64,000 nucleotides of DNA, taken from positions 1 to 64,000 of the forward strand of contig NZ_JABSNK010000001.1 in the NCBI RefSeq assembly GCF_013294005.1. The letters run 5' to 3'. A program made the position numbers and the translations under genes. This DNA comes from Flavobacterium gelidicaeli (GTDB lineage Bacteria > Bacteroidota > Bacteroidia > Flavobacteriales > Flavobacteriaceae). The notes below the pieces were generated by a model. That model saw nothing but the letters and a program-made list of their open reading frames with translations. It was not told the DNA's origin and searched no databases. Positions 18,733-30,362 of this stretch are shown one piece after another; position 1 is the stretch's first letter; each line of letters begins with the position of its first letter.

Positions 18733-18740
18733 CAAAAGTA
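18733..18740 (-). promoter_or_regulatory. promoter -7 box of the small exported-protein gene
   Basis: Minus-strand TACTTTTG, matching TAnnTTTG, about 50 nt before the ATG at 18682. Confidence 0.45.
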
Positions 18741-18995
18741 CAGCAGGAATATCCTTCTCAAAAATATTTCCGATGAACAACATTAATACTCGTTTAGCTA
18801 CCAAAGAAAACTGTAACAATGCACATTTATAAGCTTTTAAGTCTAAAAACCCCCTTTTAACAAGACAGTAATAGACTTACCAATACTATATAATATCCAA
18901 AAAATCACATTACAACTAAATCCATTTTTTGTTATGTTAATGATTATTGGTGCTCTACTCCGCTTGAACATACAGTAGAATTGTTTGTATTGATA

Positions 18996-19026
18996 TAAAA
19001 AAAGGCTCCAAAAAAATGGAGCCTTT
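18996..19026 (-). terminator. terminator of the DUF3467 gene
   Basis: AAAGGCTCCA (19001-19010) / TGGAGCCTTT (19017-19026), 6-nt loop, with seven U following on the minus strand. Confidence 0.9.
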
Positions 19027-19034
19027 AATATAAA

Positions 19035-19337
19035 CTATGCTTGTCCAGCAGGACCAAAGTTAAGAGGAATTGGAGGTTGTTCAGTATCTTTAATTTCGCC
19101 ATGAGCGATTTCAAAACGGTGAATATTTTCTCCTATTGCCTTCAACAATCTTTTAGCATGTTGTGGCGTCAAGACAATTCTTGATTTTACTTTAGCCTTT
19201 GGAATACCAGGCATGATACTTACAAAATCTAGAACAAATTCTGACGAAGAATGATTTATAATTGCCAAATTAGAGTAAATCCCTTCAGCAGTTTTCTCAT
19301 CTAATTCTATATTAATTTGATCTTGTTGGTCTTTCAT
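19035..19337 (-). CDS. DUF3467 family protein
   Basis: A 100-residue soluble protein of the DUF3467 family, recognisable by AEGIYSNLAIINHSSSEFVLDFVSIMPG and the RIVLTPQHAKRLLKAIGENI segment (read in two parts). The function is unknown. Its position immediately after rpoC is common in Bacteroidota, although here a terminator at 19459-19495 separates them. Confidence 0.92.
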   Translation of the reverse strand: MKDQQDQINIELDEKTAEGIYSNLAIINHSSSEFVLDFVSIMPGIPKAKVKSRIVLTPQHAKRLLKAIGENIHRFEIAHGEIKDTEQPPIPLNFGPAGQA

Positions 19338-19458
19338 ATGTTGAATTTCATTGTTATTTATCGGTGGTATGCAATTTGCGGATTTTCATTAGTTTTAACA
19401 ACCAAATCCCATTTTGCTCTTGCTTACCTTCAATTAAAAGTAAATCTATTTTAAACTA

Positions 19459-19495
19459 AAATAGAAAGACTACACGAGGTAATCTTTCTATCTTT
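19459..19495 (-). terminator. terminator of rpoC
   Basis: Stem ATAGAAAGACTAC (19461-19473) / GTAATCTTTCTAT (19479-19491), with one G-U in the minus-strand RNA. Four U follow. Confidence 0.75.
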
Positions 19496-19516
19496 TAGCT
19501 TAAAACATATTATTTA

Positions 19517-22500
19517 TTAATAAATATATTCTTCTTTGTTTGCCATCATGTCATTGTAATCTTCTTTAGAACCTACAATAGCATTATCATATTCTCTCAT
19601 ACCAGTTCCTGCAGGAATTCTATGTCCTACAATTACATTTTCTTTCAATCCTTCTAAGTAGTCAATCTTACCTGCAACAGCAGCCTCGTTTAACACTTTA
19701 GTAGTCTCTTGGAAAGAAGCCGCAGAGATAAATGATTTTGTTTGTAGCGATGCTCTAGTAATACCTTGTAAAACAGGAGTACCAGTTGCAGTGATTACAT
19801 CACGAGCTACAACAATATTTTGATCGTTACGTTTCAATAATGAATTTTCATCACGTAATTCACGTGGAGAAACAATTTGACCTTCTTTAAGGTTGCTTGA
19901 ATCACCAGCATCTTCAATTACTTTCATACCATATAATTTATCATTTTGAACGATAAAATCTTTAGTATGAATCAATTGATCTTCTAAGAACAATGTATCT
20001 CCTGGATCTTGAACTCTAACTTTACGCATCATTTGACGTATAACTACCTCAAAGTGCTTGTCGTTAATTTTCACCCCTTGAAGACGGTATACTTCTTGAA
20101 TTTCATTAACCAAGTACTGTTGAACAGCAGCTGGTCCTTTAATTCTTAAAATGTCCTCAGGAGTAATAGCTCCATCTGATAAAGGCACACCAGCTCTTAC
20201 AAAGTCATTTTCTTGAACAAGAATTTGACTTGAAAGTTTAACTAGGTACTTTCTGATATCTCCAAATTTAGATTCAATTACAATCTCACGGTTACCTCTT
20301 TTGATTTTTCCAAAAGAAACAACACCATCAATTTCTGAAACTACAGCTGGATTAGAAGGATTACGCGCTTCTAAAAGCTCAGTAATTCTAGGTAAACCTC
20401 CAGTAATATCTCCTGATTTAGAAGAACGACGAGGAATTTTTACTAATACTTTACCTGCTTTAATTTTCTCACCATTTTCAACCATTAAGTGGGCTCCAAC
20501 TGGTAAGTTGTAAGAACGAATCAACTCATCATCTTTACCATAAACTAATAAAGTTGGAATTAATTTTTTAGCTCTTGCTTCAGAGATTACTTTTTCCTGG
20601 AAACCTGTTTGCTCATCAATTTCTACCATGAACGATTGTCCTTGCTCTAAATCTTCGTAAGCAATTTTTCCTGTAAACTCAGAAACAATAACTCCATTAT
20701 ATGGATCCCATTTACAAATCACGTCACCTTTTGCAGCTGACTGACCGTCTTTTACAAAAATACTTGATCCGTAAGGAATGTTATGCGTATTTAATACAAT
20801 ACCAGTTTTTTCATCAACTAATTTTAATTCAGTTGAACGTGAAACAACAATATCTACTGCATTACCATCATTATCTTCTCCTTTAACAGTTTTTAAATCT
20901 TCGATTTCTAGTTTACCATTAAATTTAGTAACAATACTAGACTCTTCAGAAATACCACCCGCAACCCCTCCAACGTGGAAAGTACGTAATGTTAACTGTG
21001 TACCAGGTTCTCCAATAGATTGTGCTGCAATTACACCAACTGCTTCACCTCTTTGTGTCATTTTACCTGTAGCTAAGTTACGACCGTAACATTTAGCACA
21101 AATACCTTTTGGCGCTTCACAAACAAGAGGAGAACGAACTTCCACTTTCTCGATAGGAGAAGCTTCAATAATTTTCATTATCGCCTCAGTAATTTGTTGT
21201 CCAGATTGGATTAACACTTCATTAGTTAAAGGATTAATTACGTCTTGTAATGCAACACGTCCTAAAATTCTTTCTCCTAATGACTCAACAATTTCTTCAT
21301 TCTTTTTCAATGCTGATACTTCAACACCTCTTAATGTTCCACAGTCTTCAATGTTAACAATAACATCTTGAGAAACATCATGCAATCTTCTTGTTAAATA
21401 TCCTGCATCCGCCGTTTTCAAGGCAGTATCCGCAAGACCTTTACGCGCACCGTGAGTAGAAATGAAATACTCAAGAATTGAAAGACCTTCCTTAAAGTTA
21501 GAAAGAATTGGATTCTCAATAATCTCTCCACCACCAGCAGTCGATTTCTTAGGCTTAGCCATCAATCCACGCATACCAGTTAACTGACGAATTTGCTCCT
21601 TAGAACCCCTCGCCCCAGAGTCAAGCATCATATACACCGAGTTGAAACCTTGTTGGTCTTCTCTAATGTTTTTCATTGCTAACTCAGTTAATTGCGCATT
21701 TGCAGAAGTCCATACATCAATAACTTGGTTATAACGTTCGTTATTTGTAATAAGACCCATGTTGTAATTTGCAGAGATACCTTCAACTTGCTCTCTAGCA
21801 TCTGCAATTAATTTTGGTTTTTGATCTGGAATTCTAATATCACCTAATGAGAATGACAATCCACCTCTAAAGGCAAATTTGTACCCCATATCTTTCATAT
21901 TATCCAAGAAGGCAGCCGTTTCCGGTACACTTGTTGAATTCAATACGTGACCGATAATATCTCTAAGGTTTTTCTTAGTTAATACATCATTGATATATCC
22001 AGCTGCTTCTGGTACTACTTCATTAAATAATACACGTCCAGCAGTAGTTTCAATAATTTTGTACACTAATTCTCCAGCATCATTAAAATCTTTTGCTCTA
22101 ATTTTCACTCTAGCATTCAATTCTAATCTTCCTTCGTTTAATGCAATATTTGTTTCTTCTGCAGAATAAAAAACTAGATCTTGACCTAAAATTTTCTTTT
22201 CTGGAGTAGACAATCTCTCTTTGGTCATATAATATAGACCCAAAACCATATCCTGAGATGGTACCGTAATTGGAGCTCCATTTGCAGGGTTTAAGATATT
22301 GTGTGAAGCCAACATTAATAATTGTGCTTCAAGAATAGCTTCTGGTCCTAATGGTAAGTGAACTGCCATTTGATCCCCATCAAAATCCGCATTAAATGCC
22401 GTACAAACTAAAGGGTGCAATTGGATTGCTTTTCCTTCAATTAATTTTGGTTGGAATGCTTGAATACCAAGTCTGTGCAAAGTAGGGGCTCTATTCAGTA

Positions 22501-23833
22501 ATATAGGGTGACCTTTAATTACGTTTTCAAGTATATCCCAAACTACAGGTTCTTTCTTGTCTATTATTTTCTTAGCTGATTTTACCGTTTTTACAATTCC
22601 TCTTTCGATCAATTTACGGATCACAAAAGGCTTGTATAATTCGGCTGCCATATCTTTAGGGATACCACATTCGAACAATTTCAATTCAGGTCCAACAACA
22701 ATTACCGAACGAGCAGAGTAATCCACACGTTTTCCAAGTAAGTTTTGACGGAAACGTCCTTGCTTACCTTTAAGGGAATCAGATAATGATTTTAATGGTC
22801 TGTTTGATTCTGTTTTAACAGCAGATGCTTTTCTTGTATTATCAAATAATGAATCTACAGATTCTTGCAACATACGTTTCTCGTTTCTTAAGATAACTTC
22901 TGGAGCTTTGATCTCCATTAATCTTTTCAAACGGTTGTTACGGATGATTACTCGACGGTATAAATCATTTAAATCTGAAGTTGCAAAACGACCTCCATCA
23001 AGTGGCACAAGCGGACGTAATTCTGGTGGGATAACAGGAACCACTTTCATAATCATCCATTCCGGACGGTTTTCACGGTTCAAGTTAGATTCACGGAAAG
23101 ATTCAACTACTTGTAATCTTTTTAAAGCTTCCGTTTTACGTTGTTTAGACGTTTCGTTATTAGCACTATGTCTTAATTGGTAAGATAACTCATCAAGATC
23201 AATACGTGCTAATAAGTCCATAATACATTCTGCTCCCATTTTGGCAACAAATTTATTTGGATCAAAATCATCAAGATATTGATTATCTGCTGGAAGAGTA
23301 TCTAAAATATTCAAGTACTCTTCTTCAGTTAAGAAATCAAGTCTTTTAACAGATTCACCTTCAGCATTTTTAGCGATACCTGCTTGAATTACTACATATC
23401 TCTCGTAGTAAATGATCATATCTAATTTCTTAGATGGAAGACCAAGGATATAACCAATTTTATTAGGAAGAGAACGGAAATACCAGATGTGAGCAATTGG
23501 CACAACAAGGTTGATGTGACCTACTCTATCTCTACGTACTTTTTTCTCAGTAACTTCTACACCACAACGGTCACAGATGATCCCTTTGTAACGTATTCTT
23601 TTATATTTCCCACAAGCACATTCGAAATCCTTTACAGGTCCAAATATTCTTTCACAAAAAAGACCGTCACGCTCTGGCTTGTGCGTACGGTAGTTAATTG
23701 TTTCTGGTTTTAAAACCTCACCTCTTGACTCTTTCAAGATAGATTCAGGAGAAGCAAGTCCTATTGAGATTTTACTAAATCTTTTTATAGGATTCTTATC
23801 TTTATTATTGTTGTTATTTCTATTATTCATCAT
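19517..23833 (-). CDS. rpoC: RNA polymerase subunit beta-prime
   Basis: A 1438-residue catalytic subunit of RNA polymerase. The N-terminal zinc finger has Cys in [20 protein letters not shown] (two pairs, about 71-90). The active-site Mg loop is [12 protein letters not shown]. The second zinc site lies in [13 protein letters not shown], and the trigger loop region at [16 protein letters not shown]. The first residues are Asn/Lys-rich (NNRNNNNNK). Two ATG codons in tandem (23833, 23830) are equally possible. It follows rpoB after an unusually long 240-bp gap that carries a hairpin. Confidence 0.98.
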   Translation of the reverse strand: MMNNRNNNNNKDKNPIKRFSKISIGLASPESILKESRGEVLKPETINYRTHKPERDGLFCERIFGPVKDFECACGKYKRIRYKGIICDRCGVEVTEKKVRRDRVGHINLVVPIAHIWYFRSLPNKIGYILGLPSKKLDMIIYYERYVVIQAGIAKNAEGESVKRLDFLTEEEYLNILDTLPADNQYLDDFDPNKFVAKMGAECIMDLLARIDLDELSYQLRHSANNETSKQRKTEALKRLQVVESFRESNLNRENRPEWMIMKVVPVIPPELRPLVPLDGGRFATSDLNDLYRRVIIRNNRLKRLMEIKAPEVILRNEKRMLQESVDSLFDNTRKASAVKTESNRPLKSLSDSLKGKQGRFRQNLLGKRVDYSARSVIVVGPELKLFECGIPKDMAAELYKPFVIRKLIERGIVKTVKSAKKIIDKKEPVVWDILENVIKGHPILLNRAPTLHRLGIQAFQPKLIEGKAIQLHPLVCTAFNADFDGDQMAVHLPLGPEAILEAQLLMLASHNILNPANGAPITVPSQDMVLGLYYMTKERLSTPEKKILGQDLVFYSAEETNIALNEGRLELNARVKIRAKDFNDAGELVYKIIETTAGRVLFNEVVPEAAGYINDVLTKKNLRDIIGHVLNSTSVPETAAFLDNMKDMGYKFAFRGGLSFSLGDIRIPDQKPKLIADAREQVEGISANYNMGLITNNERYNQVIDVWTSANAQLTELAMKNIREDQQGFNSVYMMLDSGARGSKEQIRQLTGMRGLMAKPKKSTAGGGEIIENPILSNFKEGLSILEYFISTHGARKGLADTALKTADAGYLTRRLHDVSQDVIVNIEDCGTLRGVEVSALKKNEEIVESLGERILGRVALQDVINPLTNEVLIQSGQQITEAIMKIIEASPIEKVEVRSPLVCEAPKGICAKCYGRNLATGKMTQRGEAVGVIAAQSIGEPGTQLTLRTFHVGGVAGGISEESSIVTKFNGKLEIEDLKTVKGEDNDGNAVDIVVSRSTELKLVDEKTGIVLNTHNIPYGSSIFVKDGQSAAKGDVICKWDPYNGVIVSEFTGKIAYEDLEQGQSFMVEIDEQTGFQEKVISEARAKKLIPTLLVYGKDDELIRSYNLPVGAHLMVENGEKIKAGKVLVKIPRRSSKSGDITGGLPRITELLEARNPSNPAVVSEIDGVVSFGKIKRGNREIVIESKFGDIRKYLVKLSSQILVQENDFVRAGVPLSDGAITPEDILRIKGPAAVQQYLVNEIQEVYRLQGVKINDKHFEVVIRQMMRKVRVQDPGDTLFLEDQLIHTKDFIVQNDKLYGMKVIEDAGDSSNLKEGQIVSPRELRDENSLLKRNDQNIVVARDVITATGTPVLQGITRASLQTKSFISAASFQETTKVLNEAAVAGKIDYLEGLKENVIVGHRIPAGTGMREYDNAIVGSKEDYNDMMANKEEYIY

Positions 23834-24032
23834 AGTTTTTACTACTGATTTAATTGCAATTAAAAAATTGATTTTGGCACATATATAGATTACTATACTT
23901 CTACCTCCCTCGGATTACTTCTCTAAACTTTAAACTTTTATTAAAGTGCTAATTATAAAAAATTAAATTTTATATAAAAAATCGGAACGGTTTACGGGTC
24001 TAAATCTAAAAAACTCTTATAAATGAGTAATC

Positions 24033-24054
24033 AGCCCCGAAAAAAATCGGGACT
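24033..24054. repeat. minimal copy of the hairpin repeat between rpoB and rpoC
   Basis: AGCCCCGA, six A, TCGGGACT. With flanking bases it forms a 10-bp stem (24031-24040 / 24047-24056). No U tract follows on the minus strand, so it does not look like an intrinsic terminator. The ends AGCCCCG / CGGGACT are identical to those of the repeat at 52472-52534. Confidence 0.6.
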
Positions 24055-24073
24055 GACAACTACAAACTTTTAT

Positions 24074-27000
24074 TTATTCTTCTAATCTAATATCTAATCC
24101 AAGACCTTTCAATTCATGCATCAATACATTGAATGATTCAGGTAATCCTGGTTCTGGCATAGATTCTCCTTTTACGATAGCTTCGTAAGTTTTAGCTCTA
24201 CCAATAACATCATCAGACTTCACAGTCAAGATTTCTCTAAGTGTACTTGATGCTCCATAAGCCTCAAGTGCCCAAACTTCCATCTCTCCAAAACGTTGTC
24301 CACCAAATTGCGCTTTACCACCAAGTGGTTGTTGCGTAATTAATGAGTATGGCCCTATTGAACGTGCGTGCATCTTATCATCAACCATGTGTCCTAATTT
24401 TAACATATAGATCACACCAACAGTTGCCGCTTGATGGAAACGCTCTCCAGTACCACCATCATAAAGGTGTGTATGTCCAAAACGTGGTATTCCAGCTTCA
24501 TCAGTTAATTCATTGATTTGATCAAGAGAAGCACCATCAAAAATTGGAGTAGCAAATTTTCTACCCAAGTTCATTCCAGCCCATCCTAATACCGTCTCAT
24601 AAATTTGACCAATGTTCATACGTGAAGGTACCCCAAGTGGGTTCAACACAATATCAACTGGTGTTCCGTCTTCAAGGAAAGGCATATCTTCATGACGAAC
24701 AATACGAGCAACAATACCTTTGTTACCGTGACGTCCCGCCATTTTATCCCCTACTTTTAACTTACGTTTCTTAGCGATATAAACTTTTGCTAATTTTAAA
24801 ATCCCTGCTGGTAATTCGTCTCCAACAGTAATTGTAAATTTCTCTCTACGTAAAGAACCTTGTAGGTCATTCAACTTAATTTTATAGTTATGAATTAATT
24901 CATTCACCATTTTATTAGTTGCATCATCAGCTACCCATTGTCCTTTGCTTAAGTGAGCAAAATCCTCTACAGCATAAAGCATTTTTTGAGTGTATTTTTT
25001 ACCTTTTGGTAAAACCTCTTCACCCAAATCATTCATTACCCCTTGAGATGTTTTTCCGTTAACGATCAAGAAAAGTTTTTCTACTAATTTGTCTTTTAAT
25101 TCAACAAATTTAGTTTCAAACTCCATTTCTAAAGCACCTAAAGCATCTTTATCTTGTGTACGTTTGCGTTTATCTTTTACCGCTCTCGCGAATAATTTTT
25201 TGTCAAGAACTACACCATGTAAAGAAGGAGAAGCTTTTAATGAAGCATCTTTCACATCACCTGCTTTATCCCCGAAGATTGCACGAAGCAATTTCTCTTC
25301 AGGAGTAGGATCTGATTCTCCTTTAGGAGTAATTTTTCCGATAAGAATGTCACCAGGTTTAACCTCGGCACCAATTCTAATCATTCCGTTTTCATCTAAG
25401 TCTTTAGTAGCCTCTTCAGAAACGTTAGGAATATCATTCGTTAACTCTTCATTACCTAATTTCGTATCTCTTACTTCTAATGAGTAATCATCTACGTGAA
25501 TTGAAGTAAAGATGTCATCACGAACCACTTTTTCAGAAATCACAATCGCATCCTCAAAGTTGTACCCTTTCCATGGCATAAACGCTACTTTTAGATTACG
25601 ACCTAAAGCAAGTTCACCATTTTGGGTAGCATATCCTTCTGATAATACTTGACCAAGAATAACTCTATCCCCTTTTCTTACGATAGGTTTCAAGTTAATA
25701 CTTGTTCCTTGATTGGTTTTTCTAAATTTAATTAGATTATATGTTTTATCATCCGATTCAAAACTAACCATTCTTTCTTCTTCAGAACGATCGTATTTAA
25801 TAGTAATGATATTTGCATCTACATATTCAACAGTTCCATCTCCTTCAGCATTAATTAATACTCTAGAGTCAGAAGCAACTTGACGCTCTAATCCAGTTCC
25901 AACGATAGGTGCTTCAGGACGAATTAATGGTACGGCCTGACGCATCATGTTAGACCCCATCAACGCTCTATTCGCATCATCATGTTCCAAGAAAGGAATT
26001 AAAGATGCAGAAATTGAAGCAATTTGATTTGGAGCAACATCAGCATAATCAACTTTTGTAGGGTCAATTACTGGAAAATCACCTTCTTGACGTGCAATTA
26101 CGTTTTCAGCAAGAATTTTTCCAGAATCATCCATCTCAATATTTGCTTGAGAGATCAACATTCCTTCTTCTTCTTCTGCACTTAAGTAAATTGGAGTAGC
26201 CTCTAAATCTACAACTCCATTAGTTACTTTACGGTAAGGAGTCTCAATGAATCCCATTCCGTTCACTTTAGCATAAACTCCAAGAGATGAAATCAAACCA
26301 ATGTTTGGTCCCTCTGGAGTTTCAATAGGACATAAACGTCCGTAGTGCGTATAGTGAACATCACGAACTTCAAATCCAGCTCTTTCTCTCGAAAGTCCAC
26401 CTGGTCCTAGGGCAGATAATCTTCTCTTGTGCGTAATCTCAGCTAATGGATTCGTTTGATCCATAAATTGAGACAATTGGTTGGTACCAAAGAAAGAGTT
26501 GATAACTGATGATAATGTTTTAGCATTGATCAAATCAATTGGTGTAAACACCTCGTTATCTCTAACGTTCATTCTCTCACGAATAGTTCTCGCCATACGT
26601 GCTAAACCAACACCAAATTGTTGTGACAATTGTTCTCCAACTGTTCTAACACGACGGTTTGATAAGTGATCAATATCATCAATATCTGCTTTCGCATTAA
26701 TCAACTCAATTAAATACTTCACGATAGTTATGATATCTTCTTTGGTAAGCACTTGCTTTTCCATTGGGATATCCAACTGTAACTTTTTGTTCATTCTATA
26801 ACGACCTACTTCACCTAAGTTATAACGTTGGTCAGAAAAGAACAATTTATCAATAATACCACGAGCAGTTTCTTCATCAGGCGGTTCTGCGTTACGCAAT
26901 TGTCTGTAGATATGCTCAACAGCTTCTTTTTCAGAGTTTGTTGGATCTTTTTGTAACGTATTATGAATGATGGCATAATCAGCTTGATTAGCATCTTCTT

Positions 27001-27886
27001 TATGTAACAAAATAGATTTAACGTTAGAATCAATGATTTCTTCTACATTATCTTTGTCGATAATAGTATCTCTATCAAGGATTATTTCGTTACGTTCGAT
27101 AGAAACTACTTCACCAGTATCTTCATCTACGAAATCTTCGTGCCATGTATTTAATACACGAGCAGCCAATTTTCTACCGATATATTTTTTAAGTCCTGTT
27201 TTAGAAACTTTAATTTCTTCAGCAAGGTCAAAAATTTCAAGGATATCCTTATCTCTTTCAAAACCAATTGCACGGAATAAAGTAGTAACAGGTAACTTTT
27301 TCTTTCTATCAATGTAAGCGTACATTACGCTATTGATATCTGTAGAAAATTCAATCCAAGAACCTTTAAAAGGAATTACTCTGGCAGAATATAATTTTGT
27401 TCCATTAGCATGAAAAGATTGACCAAAGAAAACTCCTGGAGATCTATGTAGCTGAGAAACGACAACGCGCTCTGCTCCATTGATTACAAAAGTACCACTT
27501 GGCGTCATGTAAGGAATTGTACCAAGATATACATCTTGAACAATTGTTTCAAAATCTTCGTGTTCTGGATCTGTACAATATAGTTTTAACCTTGCTTTTA
27601 AAGGTACACTATGAGTTAGTCCTCTTTCTATACACTCTTGAATTGTATAGCGTGGTGGATCTACAAAATAGTCAAGGAATTCCAATACAAAGTTATTTCT
27701 TGTATCTGTAATTGGAAAATTCTCCATGAAGGTATTATAAAGTCCTTCATTGCCTCTTTCGTCAGATTTAGTTTCTAATTGAAAAAAATCTTGAAAAGAT
27801 TTAACCTGAACATCTAGAAAATCTGGATATGCAGGAATATTTTTAGTAGAGGCAAAATTCAATCTTTCGGTCTGATTTGTAATCAT
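24074..27886 (-). CDS. rpoB: RNA polymerase subunit beta
   Basis: A 1270-residue subunit. Diagnostic stretches include [20 protein letters not shown] (rifampicin/fork-loop region, about residue 490-510), [16 protein letters not shown] (near 760), [14 protein letters not shown] and the C-terminal [20 protein letters not shown]. The ATG at 27886 ([12 protein letters not shown]) is chosen; a TTG one codon upstream is also in frame. A hairpin with a U tract lies between rplL and this gene, which fits attenuation control of rpoBC relative to the ribosomal protein genes. Confidence 0.98.
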   Translation of the reverse strand: MITNQTERLNFASTKNIPAYPDFLDVQVKSFQDFFQLETKSDERGNEGLYNTFMENFPITDTRNNFVLEFLDYFVDPPRYTIQECIERGLTHSVPLKARLKLYCTDPEHEDFETIVQDVYLGTIPYMTPSGTFVINGAERVVVSQLHRSPGVFFGQSFHANGTKLYSARVIPFKGSWIEFSTDINSVMYAYIDRKKKLPVTTLFRAIGFERDKDILEIFDLAEEIKVSKTGLKKYIGRKLAARVLNTWHEDFVDEDTGEVVSIERNEIILDRDTIIDKDNVEEIIDSNVKSILLHKEDANQADYAIIHNTLQKDPTNSEKEAVEHIYRQLRNAEPPDEETARGIIDKLFFSDQRYNLGEVGRYRMNKKLQLDIPMEKQVLTKEDIITIVKYLIELINAKADIDDIDHLSNRRVRTVGEQLSQQFGVGLARMARTIRERMNVRDNEVFTPIDLINAKTLSSVINSFFGTNQLSQFMDQTNPLAEITHKRRLSALGPGGLSRERAGFEVRDVHYTHYGRLCPIETPEGPNIGLISSLGVYAKVNGMGFIETPYRKVTNGVVDLEATPIYLSAEEEEGMLISQANIEMDDSGKILAENVIARQEGDFPVIDPTKVDYADVAPNQIASISASLIPFLEHDDANRALMGSNMMRQAVPLIRPEAPIVGTGLERQVASDSRVLINAEGDGTVEYVDANIITIKYDRSEEERMVSFESDDKTYNLIKFRKTNQGTSINLKPIVRKGDRVILGQVLSEGYATQNGELALGRNLKVAFMPWKGYNFEDAIVISEKVVRDDIFTSIHVDDYSLEVRDTKLGNEELTNDIPNVSEEATKDLDENGMIRIGAEVKPGDILIGKITPKGESDPTPEEKLLRAIFGDKAGDVKDASLKASPSLHGVVLDKKLFARAVKDKRKRTQDKDALGALEMEFETKFVELKDKLVEKLFLIVNGKTSQGVMNDLGEEVLPKGKKYTQKMLYAVEDFAHLSKGQWVADDATNKMVNELIHNYKIKLNDLQGSLRREKFTITVGDELPAGILKLAKVYIAKKRKLKVGDKMAGRHGNKGIVARIVRHEDMPFLEDGTPVDIVLNPLGVPSRMNIGQIYETVLGWAGMNLGRKFATPIFDGASLDQINELTDEAGIPRFGHTHLYDGGTGERFHQAATVGVIYMLKLGHMVDDKMHARSIGPYSLITQQPLGGKAQFGGQRFGEMEVWALEAYGASSTLREILTVKSDDVIGRAKTYEAIVKGESMPEPGLPESFNVLMHELKGLGLDIRLEE

Positions 27887-28095
27887 CAATGGACAAAATT
27901 TTGATTATAAAAGTAATTTTTTTGTATAAATATTATTTAATTTATACCTGAATTTTACAACCATTACATCTTTAAAAACCAATTTAAGATAACTACTTTC
28001 TTATTATCTGTCAATTTTTTTTCCTCGTAATAGGTAAAATAACTTCGATTTGAAAAGTTATTATGTAGCGATACAATATAGACTTTTGTTATACG

Positions 28096-28142
28096 AAAAA
28101 ATGGTTTAGGTCTTTGGGCGATTAAACCCAAGACCTAAACCT
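28096..28142 (-). terminator. rplL-rpoB attenuator-like terminator
   Basis: Minus-strand RNA folds GGTTTAGGTCTTGGG / CCC(A)AAGACCTAAACC with an 8-nt loop and one bulge, followed by AUUUUUUCG. The downstream genes rpoB and rpoC have no obvious own promoter, so partial read-through is expected. Confidence 0.8.
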
Positions 28143-28163
28143 TATTCTTTAAACTAAGTTTAA

Positions 28164-28532
28164 CTATTTAAGTTCAACTACAGCTCCAGCTTCTTCTAAT
28201 GATTTTTTAAGACCTTCAGCCTCTTCTTTAGAAACACCTTCTTTAACATTTGATGGTGCGCTATCCACTACATCTTTAGCTTCTTTCAAACCTAAACCTG
28301 TAAGTTCTTTTACCATTTTCACAACTGCTAATTTAGAAGCACCAGCTTCTTTTAATACAACTGTAAATTCAGTTTGAGCCTCTTCAGCAGCTTCTCCACC
28401 ACCTGCAGAAACTACTACAGCTGCAGCAGCTGGTTCGATTCCGTACTCATCTTTTAATATTGTTGCTAATTCGTTAACTTCTTTAACAGTTAAGTTAACT
28501 AATTGTTCTGCGAATTGTTTCAAATCTGCCAT
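28164..28532 (-). CDS. rplL: ribosomal protein bL12 (L7/L12)
   Basis: A 122-residue stalk protein. An N-terminal dimerisation helix (about 1-35), an Ala/Gly/Glu hinge (about 36-52) and the C-terminal factor-binding domain ([39 protein letters not shown], about 55-122) are all seen. It forms the flexible stalk that recruits translational GTPases. It follows rplJ after an 89-bp gap containing a small hairpin (near 28586-28600). Confidence 0.97.
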   Translation of the reverse strand: MADLKQFAEQLVNLTVKEVNELATILKDEYGIEPAAAAVVVSAGGGEAAEEAQTEFTVVLKEAGASKLAVVKMVKELTGLGLKEAKDVVDSAPSNVKEGVSKEEAEGLKKSLEEAGAVVELK

Positions 28533-28621
28533 TTTTTCTATCGTTTAAAATGATTTGTAAAATATATTTTGTTTATTGTGCGCGTTGTTAGTAACAACAT
28601 TTGAGCAAAGCTCGTATGTTA

Positions 28622-29131
28622 TTATGCTTCTTCAGTTTCAGCTTGCTCTTCTCCAGCAAACTTGTTTTGAAGTGCAGCGATAATTCTTTGAGCTGGAGAT
28701 TGAAGTAATCCAATAAGTTCTCCAAGAAGCTCTTCTTTAGATTTGATAGTAGATAACATATCTAACTGATCGTCTCCAATGTAAATTTCAGAATTAACAT
28801 AAGCTCCTTTTAAAACTGGCTTATCTGATTTTTTACGAAAATCTTTGATAATTTTTCCTGGTGCATTTGCAACATCAGAAATAAAGATCGCACTATTTCC
28901 TGTTAAAACTGCAGGTAATTCACCATATTCATTTTCAGAAACTTCCATTGCTTTTACAAGCAAAGTATTTTTAACCACTTCTAATTTAATTCCAGCTTTA
29001 TAACAAGCTCTTCTTAATTTTGAAGTTGTATCTGCATTCAGTCCAGATATATCTGCTACGTAAAGAATATTTGTACCAGCTAACTGTGCAGTTAAATTTT
29101 CAATCGCGATTGATTTTTCTTCTCTAGTCAT
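28622..29131 (-). CDS. rplJ: ribosomal protein uL10
   Basis: A 169-residue protein that anchors the bL12 dimers to the large subunit. Typical are the N-terminal TREEKSIAIENLTAQLAGTN and the TSKLRRACYKAGIKLEVVKN segment; the C-terminal helix (about 135-169) is the bL12-binding part. Only 22 bp separate it from rplA, so the long L10 leader known from E. coli is absent. Confidence 0.97.
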   Translation of the reverse strand: MTREEKSIAIENLTAQLAGTNILYVADISGLNADTTSKLRRACYKAGIKLEVVKNTLLVKAMEVSENEYGELPAVLTGNSAIFISDVANAPGKIIKDFRKKSDKPVLKGAYVNSEIYIGDDQLDMLSTIKSKEELLGELIGLLQSPAQRIIAALQNKFAGEEQAETEEA

Positions 29132-29153
29132 ACTAAAAATTATTAACTACCAA

Positions 29154-29843
29154 TTATACTGCTTTTGGGTCTAATGCAATAGCAGGACTCATTGTACTTG
29201 TAAGGTAGATACTTTTAATGTATACTCCTTTAGCAGCAGTTGGTTTAAGTTTGATTAATGTTTGAATAATTTCGTGTGCATTGTCAAAAATTTGCTCAGC
29301 TCCAAAAGAAACTTTACCAATTCCTGCATGTACGATACCAGTTTTATCAACTTTGAAATCGATTTTACCAGCTTTAACCTCTGCAACAGCTTTTGCAACA
29401 TCCATAGTTACAGTCCCTGTTTTAGGGTTAGGCATTAAACCTCTAGGTCCTAAAATACGACCTAATGGACCTAATTTACCCATAACAGAAGGCATCGTGA
29501 TAATTACATCAACATCTGTCCAACCGTCTTTAATTTTTTGTAAATATTCGTCAAGACCTACATAGTCTGCTCCTGCCTCTTTAGCTTCCGCTTCTTTATC
29601 TGGAGTAACCAATGCTAATACTTTAACGTCTTTACCAGTACCGTGAGGTAATGTAACTACACCTCTTACCATTTGATTCGCTTTTCTTGGATCTACACCC
29701 AAACGTACTGCGATATCAACAGACTCATCAAATTTTGCAGAAGAAACTTCTTTTATTAATGCCGCAGCATCTTTTAAAGAATAAAATTTGTTCTTGTCAA
29801 TTTTTGAATTAGCCTCTTTTTGCTTTTTTGTCAATTTTGCCAT
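29154..29843 (-). CDS. rplA: ribosomal protein uL1
   Basis: A 229-residue L1-stalk protein. [22 protein letters not shown] (split around about residues 125-148) and [13 protein letters not shown] are diagnostic. In many bacteria uL1 represses translation of its own rplK-rplA mRNA. It lies 13 bp after rplK. Confidence 0.97.
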   Translation of the reverse strand: MAKLTKKQKEANSKIDKNKFYSLKDAAALIKEVSSAKFDESVDIAVRLGVDPRKANQMVRGVVTLPHGTGKDVKVLALVTPDKEAEAKEAGADYVGLDEYLQKIKDGWTDVDVIITMPSVMGKLGPLGRILGPRGLMPNPKTGTVTMDVAKAVAEVKAGKIDFKVDKTGIVHAGIGKVSFGAEQIFDNAHEIIQTLIKLKPTAAKGVYIKSIYLTSTMSPAIALDPKAV

Positions 29844-29856
29844 GTCTTTCTCTTAA

Positions 29857-30294
29857 TTAAAAAGGAGCGTCTCCTGATACAGTTATACCCATAGATCTAG
29901 CTGTTCCAGCAACCATACTCATTGCAGCTTCCGTTGTGAAAGCATTTAAGTCAGGCATTTTGTCTTCAGCAATAGCTCTAATTTGTTCCCAAGTAACACT
30001 AGCTACTTTTTTACGATTAGGCTCACCAGAACCAGATTTAAGCTTCGCAGCTTCCAATAGCTGAACGGCTGCAGGAGGAGTTTTAATAACAAAATCAAAT
30101 GATTTGTCTTTATACACAGTAATTTGTACTGGGCATATTTTGCCGGGTTTATCTTGTGTTCTAGCATTGAATTGCTTACAGAACTCCATGATGTTTACCC
30201 CAGCAGCTCCTAAAGCAGGTCCAACCGGTGGCGATGGATTCGCAGCACCTCCCTTAACTTGTAGTTTAACTACTTTACTAATTTCTTTAGCCAT
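29857..30294 (-). CDS. rplK: ribosomal protein uL11
   Basis: A 145-residue protein of the GTPase-associated centre. [20 protein letters not shown] near the N-terminus and the C-terminal rRNA-binding domain ending [10 protein letters not shown] are diagnostic. It is followed after 13 bp by rplA and preceded by a 68-bp leader with two competing hairpins. Confidence 0.97.
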   Translation of the reverse strand: MAKEISKVVKLQVKGGAANPSPPVGPALGAAGVNIMEFCKQFNARTQDKPGKICPVQITVYKDKSFDFVIKTPPAAVQLLEAAKLKSGSGEPNRKKVASVTWEQIRAIAEDKMPDLNAFTTEAAMSMVAGTARSMGITVSGDAPF

Positions 30295-30306
30295 TTTTTT
30301 AAAATT

Positions 30307-30356
30307 TTACATTACAATCATTGGAAGCGATTGCAATGTTATTATAGGTAATGTAA
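30307..30356 (-). promoter_or_regulatory. two competing hairpins in the nusG-rplK spacer
   Basis: Hairpin A pairs 30310-30319 with 30329-30338 (10 bp, one G-U in the minus-strand RNA, 9-nt loop). Hairpin B pairs 30307-30315 with 30348-30356 (perfect 9 bp). The left arms overlap, so only one can form at a time. The position in the rplK leader suggests control of rplKA, possibly by uL1, but I did not identify an L1 site. Confidence 0.45.
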
Positions 30357-30362
30357 CAAATA

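Larger units (their letters stand above)
18683..19034. other. 352-bp gene-free stretch
   Basis: It holds a -7 box for the small exported-protein gene and, at its right end, the DUF3467 terminator. Nothing else recognised. Confidence 0.6.

Noticed and set aside
23834..24073. A small gene or promoter in the long rpoB-rpoC gap
   Set aside because: No coding frame of note and no TAnnTTTG box; a purine-rich GAGGGAGG on the minus strand lies about 60 nt before rpoC, too far to be its SD.
25089..25487. 132-codon open frame opposite rpoB
   Set aside because: Fully inside and antisense to rpoB; no recognisable protein features.
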